Source: JBBDIX01 sp050486225 (GTDB taxonomy: Bacteria > Actinomycetota > Nitriliruptoria > Nitriliruptorales > Nitriliruptoraceae). From it: 64,000 bases of DNA. Positions 51,868 through 61,200 of this stretch are shown here, one piece after another. Position 1 is the stretch's first letter. Every line of letters starts with the position of its first letter. Where the stretch lies: NCBI GenBank assembly GCA_050486225.1, contig JBJHCV010000006.1:62001-126000 (forward strand), read 5' to 3'. The position numbers were made by a program, and so were the translations under genes. The notes beneath the pieces are model-generated. The model was not told where the DNA came from and ran no database searches. It worked only from the letters and a program-made list of their open reading frames with translations.

Positions 51868-52977
51868 GTGTCCCTCCCCCCCGCCGCCTGGCATCCCGAT
51901 CCGACGGGCCGCAACGAGTACCGCTACTGGGACGGACAGCGCTGGACCGAGCACGTCGCAAACGGCGGACAGGTCTCCGTCGACGCCGTCGCGGCGACGG
52001 CCCCGACCACCGCGCAGCAGGCCGTCACACCTCAGGCACAGCAGCTCGCGCAGGCCGCGCAGACCCCACAGGCCGCGCAGGCGGAACCAACCGAGGCGTC
52101 CGAACCGGTCGAAGCGGCCGATGCGACCGAAGCGGTGGAACAGCCCGACGAGCCCCAGCCCGTGCACGAGGAGCCGACGGCGTCGCGACCGAGGCACGCA
52201 CGCCCGGTCGACGAGTCCGACGAGGCCAGCGAGACCTCGGCCGAGGACGTGTTGTCGACGTCACGCGGGAGACACGCCGCACCCGAGACACCTGAGGACG
52301 CCGCGACGACCTCACCGTCGACTCCTCACCTGACCGCCGTGCCCAGTTCCGTGGAGCCCTCCGAGCCCACCGAGCCCTCCGAGCCCACCGAATCGTCCGA
52401 GCCTTCCGAACCGTCCGGACCGACCGGACTGCGTGAACCGACCGAGCCGGCATCGCGCGATCCCCGGGCGGTGGAACTGTCGGGTCAGACCGACCCGGAG
52501 GGCACCGACGTGGGGGCGGCCGACCTCGGGGGCGTGGCCCCCTCCCCGGAACCCGACGTCGACCACGCCGACACGCCGGGCGGCCACGGCGCCACCGTCG
52601 CCGCGATGTTCATCGGTGTCATGACCCTCGCGGTGACCGTCGCCGTGGCGACCGCGTCGCTGCTGCTGGTGTTCGTCCCGACCGTCGGTCTGGTCGGACT
52701 CGTCGGCGTCGTGGGCGGGATCGTCGCGCTCGTCCTCGGGATCGTCGGTTCCCGCCGTGCACGTGGTGGCGCCCCCGGCCGAGGGGCCGCCCGGGTCGGC
52801 ATCGTGTGCGGGGTGCTCGCCATCCTGCTCGGGCTCGCGGTGCTGTTCGTGCACCTGATCCTGCTCGACGGCATGGATGCGGAGATCGCCGCGTTCGTGC
52901 GGTGCCTCGCGGACGGCGGGGGCATGGAGGTGTGCCAGGCCGTGCTTCGCGCCGAACTGGGCGCGCGACTGGGCTGA
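51868..52977 (+). CDS. DUF2510 and DUF4190-like membrane protein with acidic repeat linker
   Basis: A 369-residue protein in three parts. Residues 5-30 match DUF2510 (AAWHPDPTGRNEYRYWDGQRWTEHV in parts). Residues 35-235 are a Gln/Ala then Pro-Glu-Ser-Thr low-complexity linker with tandem EPSEPT units. The C-terminus has two or three membrane helices (about 247-272, 275-296 and 308-333) with a Gly/Arg loop resembling DUF4190-type proteins, and ends in a short segment with two cysteines. GAGGAGG lies 5-6 bases before GTG 51868. DUF2510 is common in actinobacterial membrane proteins with no settled function. It splits the his operon from hisI. Confidence 0.82.
   Translation: MSLPPAAWHPDPTGRNEYRYWDGQRWTEHVANGGQVSVDAVAATAPTTAQQAVTPQAQQLAQAAQTPQAAQAEPTEASEPVEAADATEAVEQPDEPQPVHEEPTASRPRHARPVDESDEASETSAEDVLSTSRGRHAAPETPEDAATTSPSTPHLTAVPSSVEPSEPTEPSEPTESSEPSEPSGPTGLREPTEPASRDPRAVELSGQTDPEGTDVGAADLGGVAPSPEPDVDHADTPGGHGATVAAMFIGVMTLAVTVAVATASLLLVFVPTVGLVGLVGVVGGIVALVLGIVGSRRARGGAPGRGAARVGIVCGVLAILLGLAVLFVHLILLDGMDAEIAAFVRCLADGGGMEVCQAVLRAELGARLG
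52354..52389. repeat. Tandem 18-base repeat in the DUF2510 gene
   Basis: GAGCCCTCCGAGCCCACC occurs twice in a row, followed by diverged copies to about 52425, coding for EPSEPT-type units in frame. Confidence 0.75.
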
Positions 52978-52992
52978 GCCAGCCCTCGCCGA

Positions 52993-53769
52993 TCAGAGGC
53001 GGATCGGAAGGCCCGCCGCCGCCATCTCGCGCTTCACGTCGCCGATGCGCAGTTCACCGAAGTGGAAGATCGACGCCGCGAGCACGGCCGACGCATGACC
53101 GTCCCTGGCGGCCTCGACCATGTGCGACGCGTCTCCGGCACCACCGGAGGCGATCACGGGCACGCGTACGACGTCGTGTACCGCCCGCAGGAGTTCGAGG
53201 TCGAAACCGGATCGTGTGCCGTCCCGGTCCATCGACGTGAGCAGGATCTCGCCGGCCCCGAGTTCCACGGCACGCGCACACCATTCGACCGCGTCGTGTT
53301 CGGTCTCGGTGCGCCCGCCGTTGATCGTGAGTCCCCATCGTCCGTCCCCACGGCGTCGCGCGTCGACCGCGATGACCACCGACTGTGCACCGACTGCGGC
53401 CGCGGCCTCCGACAGCAGTTCGGGCCGGCGGATCGCAGCGGTGTTGAACGCGATCTTGTCGGCGCCTGCGTGGAGCATCCGACGTGCGTCGTCGACCGAA
53501 CGCAGGCCGCCACCGACGGCGAAGGGGATCGACACCTCGTCGGCGACACGTTCGACGACCTCGACCATGGTCTCGCGGTCGTCGCTCGATGCGGTGATGT
53601 CGAGGAACACCAGTTCGTCGGCGCCCTCGCGGTCGTAGGCGGCGGCGAGCTCGACCGGATCGCCCGCGTCTCGCAGGTCGACGAACTGGATGCCCTTGAC
53701 GACGCGACCGCCGGTCACGTCCAGGCACGGGATCACCCGTACTGCGAGACCACCGGGATCGGTGTTCAC
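52993..53769 (-). CDS. hisF: Imidazole glycerol phosphate synthase cyclase subunit
   Basis: HisF condenses PRFAR with ammonia from HisH to give imidazole glycerol phosphate and AICAR. The 258-residue barrel has RVIPCLDVTGGRVVKG (catalytic Asp), FVDLRDAGDPVELA, FLDITASSDDRETM, PFAVGGGLRSVDDAR, ADKIAFNTAA, LLTSMDRDGTRSGFD with the second catalytic Asp, VIASGGAGDASHM and ASIFHFGEL. GTG at 53769 overlaps the hisA stop (GTGA). It is the last gene of the hisD-C-B-H-A-F operon. Confidence 0.96.
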   Translation of the reverse strand: MNTDPGGLAVRVIPCLDVTGGRVVKGIQFVDLRDAGDPVELAAAYDREGADELVFLDITASSDDRETMVEVVERVADEVSIPFAVGGGLRSVDDARRMLHAGADKIAFNTAAIRRPELLSEAAAAVGAQSVVIAVDARRRGDGRWGLTINGGRTETEHDAVEWCARAVELGAGEILLTSMDRDGTRSGFDLELLRAVHDVVRVPVIASGGAGDASHMVEAARDGHASAVLAASIFHFGELRIGDVKREMAAAGLPIRL

Positions 53770-54512
53770 GACCCGCCCCGCTCGGCGATGCCGGCGACGA
53801 GCGCCAGCGCCTCGGACAGTTCGAAGGCACCGCTGTAGAGGGCCTTGCCGACGATGGCCGCGTCGACGCGTTCGTGGCACGTCGCGAGCACCCGCAGGTC
53901 GTCGAGGCTGCTCACGCCCCCCGACGCCGTGACCGCGCTGGTCGTCGCGTCCGCGACCGAACGCAGCATGTCCACGTTCGGGCCCTGCAGCATGCCGTCG
54001 CGTGCCACGTCGGTGTAGACGAAGCGCTGCACTCCCATACGGGTGAACCGCTCCAGCGCGTCGTACAGGTCCCCGGCCTCCTCGGTCCACCCACGCGCCT
54101 GCAGCACCGTGCCTCGCGCGTCGAGGCCGACGGCCACGCGGTCGGGTCCGACGGCATCCAGCGACGCCTCGACGAACGCCGGGTCGGTCAGCGCCATCGT
54201 GCCGATCACGACCCGTTCGGCCCCGTAGCCAACGGACGCCTGCACGTCGTCGAGCGTGCGCACACCTCCGGAGGCCTGTACCCGGCAGCCCGTCTCCCGC
54301 ACGATCCGCTCGATGAGCGCACGGTTGCGTGGCTCGCCGGTGAACGCCGCGTCGAGGTCGACGACGTGCAGCCAGGTGGTACCTGCGTCCGCGAAACGCT
54401 GGGCGGCAGCGACGGGATCGACGTCGTAGACCGTCTGTTCGTCGGCCCGTCCCTGGGTCAGGCGCACGGCACGCCCGTCACGGATGTCGACGGCGGGATA
54501 CAGGGTCAGCAA
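53766..54512 (-). CDS. hisA: Phosphoribosyl isomerase (HisA, possibly bifunctional PriA)
   Basis: HisA isomerises ProFAR in histidine synthesis; in actinobacteria lacking trpF the homologue PriA also does the TrpF step. The 248-residue barrel has LYPAVDIRDGRAVRLTQG (catalytic Asp), VVDLDAAFTGEPRN, QASGGVRTLDD, VGLDARG, the Arg-Gly-Trp motif in LQARGWTEEAG as in PriA, YTDVARDGMLQGPN with the second catalytic Asp, and TASGGVSSLDDLR. The start is a rare TTG at 54512 with GAGG 7 bases upstream. The absence of trpF from the trp cluster supports PriA, but it could be encoded elsewhere. Confidence 0.93.
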   Translation of the reverse strand: MLTLYPAVDIRDGRAVRLTQGRADEQTVYDVDPVAAAQRFADAGTTWLHVVDLDAAFTGEPRNRALIERIVRETGCRVQASGGVRTLDDVQASVGYGAERVVIGTMALTDPAFVEASLDAVGPDRVAVGLDARGTVLQARGWTEEAGDLYDALERFTRMGVQRFVYTDVARDGMLQGPNVDMLRSVADATTSAVTASGGVSSLDDLRVLATCHERVDAAIVGKALYSGAFELSEALALVAGIAERGGS

Positions 54513-54527
54513 CGGGTCACCTCGAGG

Positions 54528-55157
54528 TCACGGGGTCGGGTCGAGCGAACGCAGCCAGTTGCGCAGCAGCACGTTGCCGACCGCGCCGGACTTCTCCGGA
54601 TGGAACTGGGTTCCCACGACGTTGCCCTCCCGCACGACACACGGGAAGTCGACACCTCCGTGGCTGCACCGGGCCAGCACGTGGTCCTCGTCGTCGGGCA
54701 CCGCGTAGTAGGAGTGGGTGAAGTAGAACCGTTCGTGCTCGATGCCGGCGAACAGTGGGTCGTCGCGGGTCGGCACGACCACGTTCCAGCCGAGGTGGGG
54801 AACCTGCGCCTGCGCGGGCAGGCGCACCACGCGCCCGGGCAGCAGTCCGAGGCCGGGTTCGTCGCCCTCCTCGGACGTCGCGTAGAGCAGCTGCATGCCC
54901 ACGCAGATGCCGAACAGCGGTCGGTCGTCGGCGATCCACCGTTCGAGCAGGTCCTGCAGACCTGCCGCACGCAGGTTGGCGACACACGACGCGAAGTGCC
55001 CGACCCCGGGCACGACGAGCACGTCGGCAGAACCCGCCTCCACCGGTGACGCGGTGATGCTCACGTCGGCACCGGCCGCCTCGAAACCACGACGTGCGGA
55101 ACGCACGTTGCCCGCGCCGTAGTCGAGGACCGCGACGCGACGGACCCGATCGGTCAC
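54528..55157 (-). CDS. hisH: Imidazole glycerol phosphate synthase glutaminase subunit
   Basis: HisH supplies ammonia to HisF. The 209-residue class I amidotransferase has VLDYGAGNVRS, VVPGVGHFASC for the oxyanion strand, the nucleophile Cys85 in GICVGMQLL, VPHLGWN, YFTHSYYAVP and the His/Glu pair in TQFHPEKSG. GTG at 55157 overlaps the hisB stop. Catalytic residues are intact. Confidence 0.95.
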   Translation of the reverse strand: MTDRVRRVAVLDYGAGNVRSARRGFEAAGADVSITASPVEAGSADVLVVPGVGHFASCVANLRAAGLQDLLERWIADDRPLFGICVGMQLLYATSEEGDEPGLGLLPGRVVRLPAQAQVPHLGWNVVVPTRDDPLFAGIEHERFYFTHSYYAVPDDEDHVLARCSHGGVDFPCVVREGNVVGTQFHPEKSGAVGNVLLRNWLRSLDPTP

Positions 55158-55738
55158 TGCAGCACGCCCTTGGTGGACGGGACCTGGGTCCCCGTCACGG
55201 CGACGGCACGACGCAGCGCGACCGCCACGGCCTTGAACACCGACTCGAACACGTGGTGGGTGTTGTCTCCCCGCACGTTGTCGACGTGGAGGGTGACCCG
55301 CGAGTTCGCGATCAGTGCCTCGAAGAAGTGCTTCACGAGGGTCGTCTCGAAGGTGCCGACCACCTCGACGGGCGTGTCGACGTTCCAGACGAGGTAGGGG
55401 CGCCCGGAGAGGTCGATCGCGACGTGCGTCAGCGCCTCGTCGATCGGCACGAGCGCATCCGCGAAGCGTTCCACGCCGGTGCGGTCACCCCACGCCTCGG
55501 CCAGCGCCTGCCCGAGTGCGATCCCGGTGTCCTCGACCGTGTGGTGGGCGTCGATCTCCACGTCGCCCTCCGCGCGCACGACCAGGTCGAGCCGACCGTG
55601 TCGGCCGAGCTGGTCGAGCATGTGGTCGAAGAACGGCACGCCGGTGGAGACGTCGCTGGAACCTGACCCGTCGAGGTCGAGTTCGACGACGATCGTCGTC
55701 TCCTTCGTCGTTCGTTCCACTCGCGCGGTTCTGCTCAC
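55154..55738 (-). CDS. hisB: Imidazoleglycerol-phosphate dehydratase
   Basis: The manganese enzyme removes water from imidazole glycerol phosphate. The 194-residue protein has only the dehydratase domain, without the HisN phosphatase found in enterobacteria: VPFFDHMLDQLGRHGRLDL, EIDAHHTVEDTGIALGQAL, DEALTHVAIDLSGRP, VKHFFEALIANSRVTLHV in parts, and NTHHVFESVFKAVAVALR. The duplicated HHxxE motifs bind the metals. GTG at 55738 has GAGGAT 9 bases upstream and follows hisC by 37 bases. Confidence 0.95.
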   Translation of the reverse strand: MSRTARVERTTKETTIVVELDLDGSGSSDVSTGVPFFDHMLDQLGRHGRLDLVVRAEGDVEIDAHHTVEDTGIALGQALAEAWGDRTGVERFADALVPIDEALTHVAIDLSGRPYLVWNVDTPVEVVGTFETTLVKHFFEALIANSRVTLHVDNVRGDNTHHVFESVFKAVAVALRRAVAVTGTQVPSTKGVLQ

Positions 55739-55775
55739 GTCGGTGATCCTCGCATCGGGGCGGGTGGCACGATGG

Positions 55776-56864
55776 TCACGCGTCGGCGCGAACCATGTCG
55801 AGGGCACGAATGAACGCGTCGTTCTCCTCGGGTGTGCCGATCGTAACGCGCACGCACCCCGAGAGCCGCGGACGGGTCGAGAAGTCGCGGACGAGCACGC
55901 CGTGCTCGAGCAGGCGACCGAACAGGTCGTCGACGTCGGTGCGAACGAGGACGAAGTTCGCCACCGACGCGAACACCTCGGTGCCCGGTCGTTCGACGAG
56001 TCGGACCACCAGTCGTTCACGCTCTGCGGCGACCTGTGCGCGGTGTTCGAGGAACGACTCCTCGTCCTCGAGCGCGACGATCCCCGCGACCTGGGTGATC
56101 GCGTCGAGGTGGTACGGCAGGCGAACCTTCTGCAGGTCCTCCACCACCCACGGAGAGGCGACCAGGTACCCGAGCCGCAGTCCGGCGAGCCGGAACGCCT
56201 TGGAGAAGGTCCGCACGACCACCAGACGCGGCAGGGTGGCGACCAGGTCGACCACACTCGTGTCGGTCGGGGCGAACTCCACGTACGCCTCGTCGACGAC
56301 CACGAGTCCCGGGGTGGCGTCATGGACCTCCCGGACCACCTCGCGTGGGATGGGTGTTCCGGTGGGGTTGTTCGGCGACGCGAACAGCACCAGATCTGGT
56401 CGGTGCTCCCCGACCGCGGCGATCACGGCGTCGGTGTCGACCTCGAGCGAGTCGTCGAGGTCGACGGCCACCATCGGGGTGAGGGCCGTTCGGCACAGCT
56501 CTGGGTACATGGAGTAGCTCGGTCGGAGGGACAGCGCCGTGCGACCGGGGCCCCCGTAGGCCTGGAGCAGCTGGATCAGGACCTCGTTGGACCCGTTCGC
56601 CGCCCAGACCGCGGAGCGATCGACCGCGTGGCGCGCCGCGAGCGCCGCCCGCAACTCCACGTGGTCGCGGTCCGGGTACCGGTTGAGGTCGACCGACCGA
56701 AGCCGTTCGGTGACACGATCCAGGAACCCGGGGGGCGGAGGTGTCGCCGTCTCGTTCGTGTTGAGGCGCACCGCCACGTCGAGCTGGGGGGCTCCGTAGG
56801 GCTCGACGTCCTCGAGTCCGGGGCGGACGGGCACACGGCCTCCCGCATCCACAGGCGAGGTCAT
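55776..56864 (-). CDS. hisC: Histidinol-phosphate aminotransferase
   Basis: A class I/II PLP aminotransferase. The 362-residue protein has LNTNETATPPPPGF, RYPDRDHVELRAALA, AANGSNEVLIQLL, LFASPNNPTGTPI, VVVDEAYVEFA, RTFSKAFRLAGLRLGY with the cofactor lysine, and a C-terminal NFVLVRTD and RVTIGTPEENDAFI. ATG at 56864 overlaps the hisD stop (ATGA). The order hisD-hisC-hisB is the actinobacterial standard. Some HisC enzymes also transaminate aromatic amino acids; that cannot be read here. Confidence 0.95.
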   Translation of the reverse strand: MTSPVDAGGRVPVRPGLEDVEPYGAPQLDVAVRLNTNETATPPPPGFLDRVTERLRSVDLNRYPDRDHVELRAALAARHAVDRSAVWAANGSNEVLIQLLQAYGGPGRTALSLRPSYSMYPELCRTALTPMVAVDLDDSLEVDTDAVIAAVGEHRPDLVLFASPNNPTGTPIPREVVREVHDATPGLVVVDEAYVEFAPTDTSVVDLVATLPRLVVVRTFSKAFRLAGLRLGYLVASPWVVEDLQKVRLPYHLDAITQVAGIVALEDEESFLEHRAQVAAERERLVVRLVERPGTEVFASVANFVLVRTDVDDLFGRLLEHGVLVRDFSTRPRLSGCVRVTIGTPEENDAFIRALDMVRADA

Positions 56865-58162
56865 GGCGCCAGGTCCAGCCGGGCCTCCACGGCCCGCCAG
56901 TGCGCAGGAAGGTTCTCGGCCCGGGCGAGGGTCTGCACGGTCGGGGCCAGTTCTGCGAGCGACTCCGCGTCGTAGGTCACGTGGTTCACGGTGACCATGA
57001 ACGACGCCGTCGTCAACCCACCCGTGAACCTCGCCGTACCCAGCACCGGCAGCGTGTGGTTGGGACCGGCGGCGTAGTCACCGAGGGACACCGGGGTCGA
57101 CGCCCCGATGAACGTCGTGCCCGCCCAGCGGATGCGCCGGGCGACGGCGTCGGCGTCGGCGGTGTGCACCTCGAGGTGTTCGGCGGCGTAGGCCTCCGCG
57201 ACCGTCACGGCCTGGTCGACGTCGTCGACGAGCACCACCGTGCCCTGCCCGGCCAGCGCGTCCTCGACGCGCTGGCGGTGCAACGTCGCGGCGACCTCGA
57301 CCTCCAGGGCTGCCTCGACGCGGTCGACGAGCGACGGGTCGGTCGTCACGAGCAGCACACCCGCCATCTCGTCGTGTTCGGCCTGTGCGACCAGGTCGGT
57401 GGCGACCAGGGTCGGCTCGGCGGTCTCGTCGGCGACGATGGCGATCTCGGTCGGTCCCGCCAGCGAGTCGATCCCGCACAGCCCCGCGGCCTGGACCTGC
57501 TGCTTGGCTGCGGCCACGAACACGTTGCCCGGACCGACGACCTTGTCACAGGCCGGGACGGACTCGGTCCCCAGCGCCATCGCCGCGATGGCCTGGGCGC
57601 CACCGACGGCGAACACCTCGGTGACCCCGAGCAGGTGTGCAGCGGCCAGGATCGTCGCGTTGGGGAGACCGTCGCCGCCCGTCGGCGGGGTGCACAGCAC
57701 GATCTGTTCGACGCCGGCGACCTGGGCAGGCACGACGGTCATGATCACGGTGGACGGATACGCGGCCTTGCCACCGGGGACGTAGACCCCCGCGCGGGCC
57801 ACCGGACGGTGCCACTGGCCCATCCGTGCCCCGTCGCGCTCGTCCTCCCAGTCCGTGGGGCGCGCGCGCTCGTGGAACCACCGGACCTGGTCCGCCGCAC
57901 GTTCGAGCGCGGCGCGCAGGTCAGGGTCCAGACCGTCGAAGGCCGCGGCACACCGATCCGGATCCACGCGCAGGTCGTCGGGCCGGACGCCGTCGAACCG
58001 CTCCGTGAGTTCGCGCAGTGCCGCGTCGCCCCCGCTGCGCACCGCCTCGATGACCTCGGCAGCCGCCGTGGCCGCGCGATCCATGGCCTCGCGGGGACGC
58101 GGGAGCAGGTCGCGTGGATCCCTGGAGGATCCGCGCAGGTCGATCACGGACAGGCGGGACAT
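56861..58162 (-). CDS. hisD: Histidinol dehydrogenase
   Basis: HisD performs the last two oxidations to histidine with NAD and zinc. The 433-residue protein has FDGVRPDDLRVD, WHRPVARAGVYVPGGKAAYPST in parts, QIVLCTPPTGGDG, FAVGGAQAIAAMALGTESV, VVGPGNVFVAAAKQQV, SLAGPTEIAIVADETA, DLVAQAEHDEMAG and EHLEVHTADADAV followed by YAAGPNHTLPVLGTARF in parts. The Gln/His/Asp/His zinc ligands lie in these last motifs. ATG at 58162 has GAGG 6 bases upstream and a TACGCT -10 at 58200. It leads the his operon. Confidence 0.96.
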   Translation of the reverse strand: MSRLSVIDLRGSSRDPRDLLPRPREAMDRAATAAAEVIEAVRSGGDAALRELTERFDGVRPDDLRVDPDRCAAAFDGLDPDLRAALERAADQVRWFHERARPTDWEDERDGARMGQWHRPVARAGVYVPGGKAAYPSTVIMTVVPAQVAGVEQIVLCTPPTGGDGLPNATILAAAHLLGVTEVFAVGGAQAIAAMALGTESVPACDKVVGPGNVFVAAAKQQVQAAGLCGIDSLAGPTEIAIVADETAEPTLVATDLVAQAEHDEMAGVLLVTTDPSLVDRVEAALEVEVAATLHRQRVEDALAGQGTVVLVDDVDQAVTVAEAYAAEHLEVHTADADAVARRIRWAGTTFIGASTPVSLGDYAAGPNHTLPVLGTARFTGGLTTASFMVTVNHVTYDAESLAELAPTVQTLARAENLPAHWRAVEARLDLAP

Positions 58163-58194
58163 GGGAGGCCTCGGTCACCGGGTGGACGCGCGCG

Positions 58195-58200
58195 AGCGTA
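58195..58200 (-). promoter_or_regulatory. Possible his operon -10
   Basis: TACGCT on the minus strand (58200-58195) would start RNA near 58188, 26 bases before hisD. The same hexamer precedes uvrC and hisI. No his attenuator peptide was seen. Confidence 0.4.
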
Positions 58201-58212
58201 GCGTCGGGGTTC

Positions 58213-58225
58213 GCCCGTCCCGGGC
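58213..58225 (-). terminator. Weak hairpin after dnaE
   Basis: GCCCG-TCC-CGGGC is a 5-base stem directly downstream of the dnaE stop on the minus strand, overlapping a GC-rich palindrome CCGGGCCCGG. It is a modest candidate for a terminator. Confidence 0.3.
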
Positions 58226-58232
58226 CCGGCGC

Positions 58233-61200
58233 TCAGACCGTCGCGTGGACGCCGCGCTCGCGTTCGGGCGTCGCGAAGGTTCGGGGTCCGGAGCCGTCCT
58301 GCACCGAGTCGGGACCGAATGCCGCCTTCAGGTCGCCGAACAGTCCTCCGCGTCGTTCGACGCGCAGCGTGTGGTCGAGCTGGTATCGACGCTGTGTGCC
58401 GTCCGGGTGCATGACGTGCAGGCGCACGGCGACCGACCCCGGATGGTCGCCGAGGATGGACCTCAGGCGACGCACCGCATCGGTCGTGCACTGCGCGGCG
58501 TCGAACGTGACCACGACCGGGGCACCGAGCGCCTCGGACAGGTCGGGTGCCGTCACCCGGTTGGCCGTGAGCTTCGCCGAACCGTCGCGAACCTCGAGTC
58601 GTCCGTCGACGATGAGCACCGCGTCCTCGGCGAGGACCTCGTGCGCGACACGGAACGTCGACGGCCAGAACACGACCTCGACGGCTCCGGTGAGGTCCTC
58701 GAGCTTGGCGACGAGGTACGTGTCCCCCTTGCGGGTGAACTTCTTGGTCAGTCCGCTGAGCACCCCGCCGACGGTGACGTGCGCCCCGTCCTCGCGTTCG
58801 CCGAGCTCCACACACTGGGTGTCCACGTGCTCGGCCAGGATGCGTTCGACCCCGAACAGCGGATGGTCGGACACGTAGAGGCCGAGCATCTCCCGTTCGA
58901 GTCGCAGCAGCTGGTCCTTGTCGAACTCGGTGTCGTCGTCGAGCACGACGTCGGCGAGCCCGTCGTCACCGGTCGTGGGGTCGTCGATCGACTCGAAGAG
59001 GGAGAACTGCCCGGCCGCCTGCGCCCGCTTGCGGGCGAGCGCCGCGTCCACGATGGGCTCGAAGCCCTCCAGCAGGCCGCGCCTCGAGTGTCCGAGGCTG
59101 CAGAACGCGCCGGCGAGGATCAGGTTCTCGAGGGTGCGGCGGTTGAGCACCTGGGCGTCGACCTTGGCACAGAAGTCCGAGAAGTTCTCGAACCGGCCGG
59201 CGCGGGTCCGGGCCTCGACGATGTGCTCGACGATTCCCTCGCCGACCCCACGCACCGCGGTGAGCCCGAACCGGATCTCGTCGCCCACCGGGGTGAAGTC
59301 CGCGCCGGACTCGTTCACGTCCGGCGGCAGCACGGCGATGCCCATCCGGCGACACTCGTTGAGGTAGAGCGGCTTGGAGTCCTTGTTGTTCTTGACGCTG
59401 GTGAGCAGCGCGGCCATGTACTCGACCGGGTAGTGCGCCTTGAGCCAGGCCGTCTGGTAGCTGACCACGCCGTAGGCGACCGTGTGCGACTTGTTGAACC
59501 CGTACTCCGCGAACTTCTCGATCAGGCCCCACAGGCTGTCGACGAAGCCCCGTTCGTAGCCGCGCTCGAGTGCCCCGGCGACGAACTGCTGGCGCTGCGC
59601 ACCCATGAGGTCCCGGTCCTTCTTGCCCACCGCCTTGCGCAGCGCGTCGGCCTCCGCGAGCGAGAACCCGCACAGGTCCGTGGCGATCTTCATCACCTGT
59701 TCCTGGTAGACGATGACGCCGTAGGTCTCACCGAGGATGGGTTCGAGATCCGCGTGTTCGTAGCCGACCTCCTCGAGGCCGTTCTTGCGGTCCGCGAACG
59801 CCAGGTGCATCGACTCGCCCAGCGGACCCGGCCGGTAGAGCGCGAGCAGGGCGGAGATGTCCTCGAAGCGCGTGGGTCGCAGGCGGCGCACGAGCGTCTG
59901 CATGCCGGCGGAGTCCAACTGGAAGATGCCCAGCGTGTGCCCCGTGGACAGCATCTCGTAGGTCGCCGGGTCGTCCATCTCCCCGAGCAGGTCCGGGTCG
60001 TCGAGGTCGACGTCCAGCCCACGGTTGTCCCGCACGTGACGTTCCGCGTCGGAGATGACCGTGAGCGTGCGCAGGCCCAGGAAGTCCATCTTCAGCAGGC
60101 CGAGCGCCTCGGCCGCGTGCATCTCGTACTGGGTGACGATCTCCCCGTTGTCGGTCCGCAGCAGCGGGATGGTCTCGGTGAGCGGACGGGCGCCGATGAT
60201 CACGGCGGCCGCGTGGATGCCGTGCTGACGCTTGAGCCCCTCGAGGCGCTCGGCGGTGTCGAGCACCCGCCGGTGGGTCGGGTCCTCGCGGGCGTCACGG
60301 AGTTCAGACGAACGGGTGTAGGCCTCGGCGAGGGTGGCCTCACGCCCCTGGACCGCAGGTGGCATCATCTTGGCGAGTTCGTCTCCGACCCGGAAGGGTT
60401 CGTCGAGCACGCGCGCGGCGTCGCGGATCGCCGACTTCGCCTTGATGGTCCCGAACGTGACGATCTGTGCGACCTGCTCGTCGCCATAGCGGTCGGCTGC
60501 GTACCGGATCATCTCGCCGCGTCGGCGGTCGTCGAAGTCGATGTCGATGTCCGGCATCTGCAGCCGGGCCGGGTTGAGGAACCGTTCGAAGATCAGGCCG
60601 TGGCGGATCGGGTCCACGCGGGTGATGTCGGTGCAGTACGCGACGACGGACCCACCGGCCGACCCGCGCCCGGGCCCCACGCGGATGCCCACCTCCCTGG
60701 CGTGCCGACACAGGTCGGCGACGATCAGGAAGTACGCCGGGAAGCCCATCTGCTCGATGACGGACAGTTCGTAGTCGACGCGACGCTCGATCTCGTCGGG
60801 GATCGGGTCGCCGTAGCGGCGCCGTGCCCCGTCGAGCACCAGTGCGCGCAGGTACTCCGCCTCGGTCATCCCGTCCGGACACGGGAACCGCGGGAGCAGG
60901 TCGAGGTCGAACTCGATCGTCGCGTCGCACATCTCCGCGATGTCGAGGGTGGTGTCGAGCGCCGCCCGGTGGTCGGGGAAGCGTGCACGCATCTGTTCGG
61001 CCGTGGCCACGTAGTAGTGCGGGCCGGAGAACCGGAACCGCTTCTCGTCGGTGATCTTGGCGTTGGTCTGGATGCACAGCAGCGCGTCGTGCGCCTCCGC
61101 GTCGTCCGGTTCGGTGTAGTGCGAGTCGTTGGTGATCACGGTGCGCAGCCCGAGGTCGGCCGCGAGGCGCTCGAGCTGCGGCCACACCCGCTTCTGCTCC

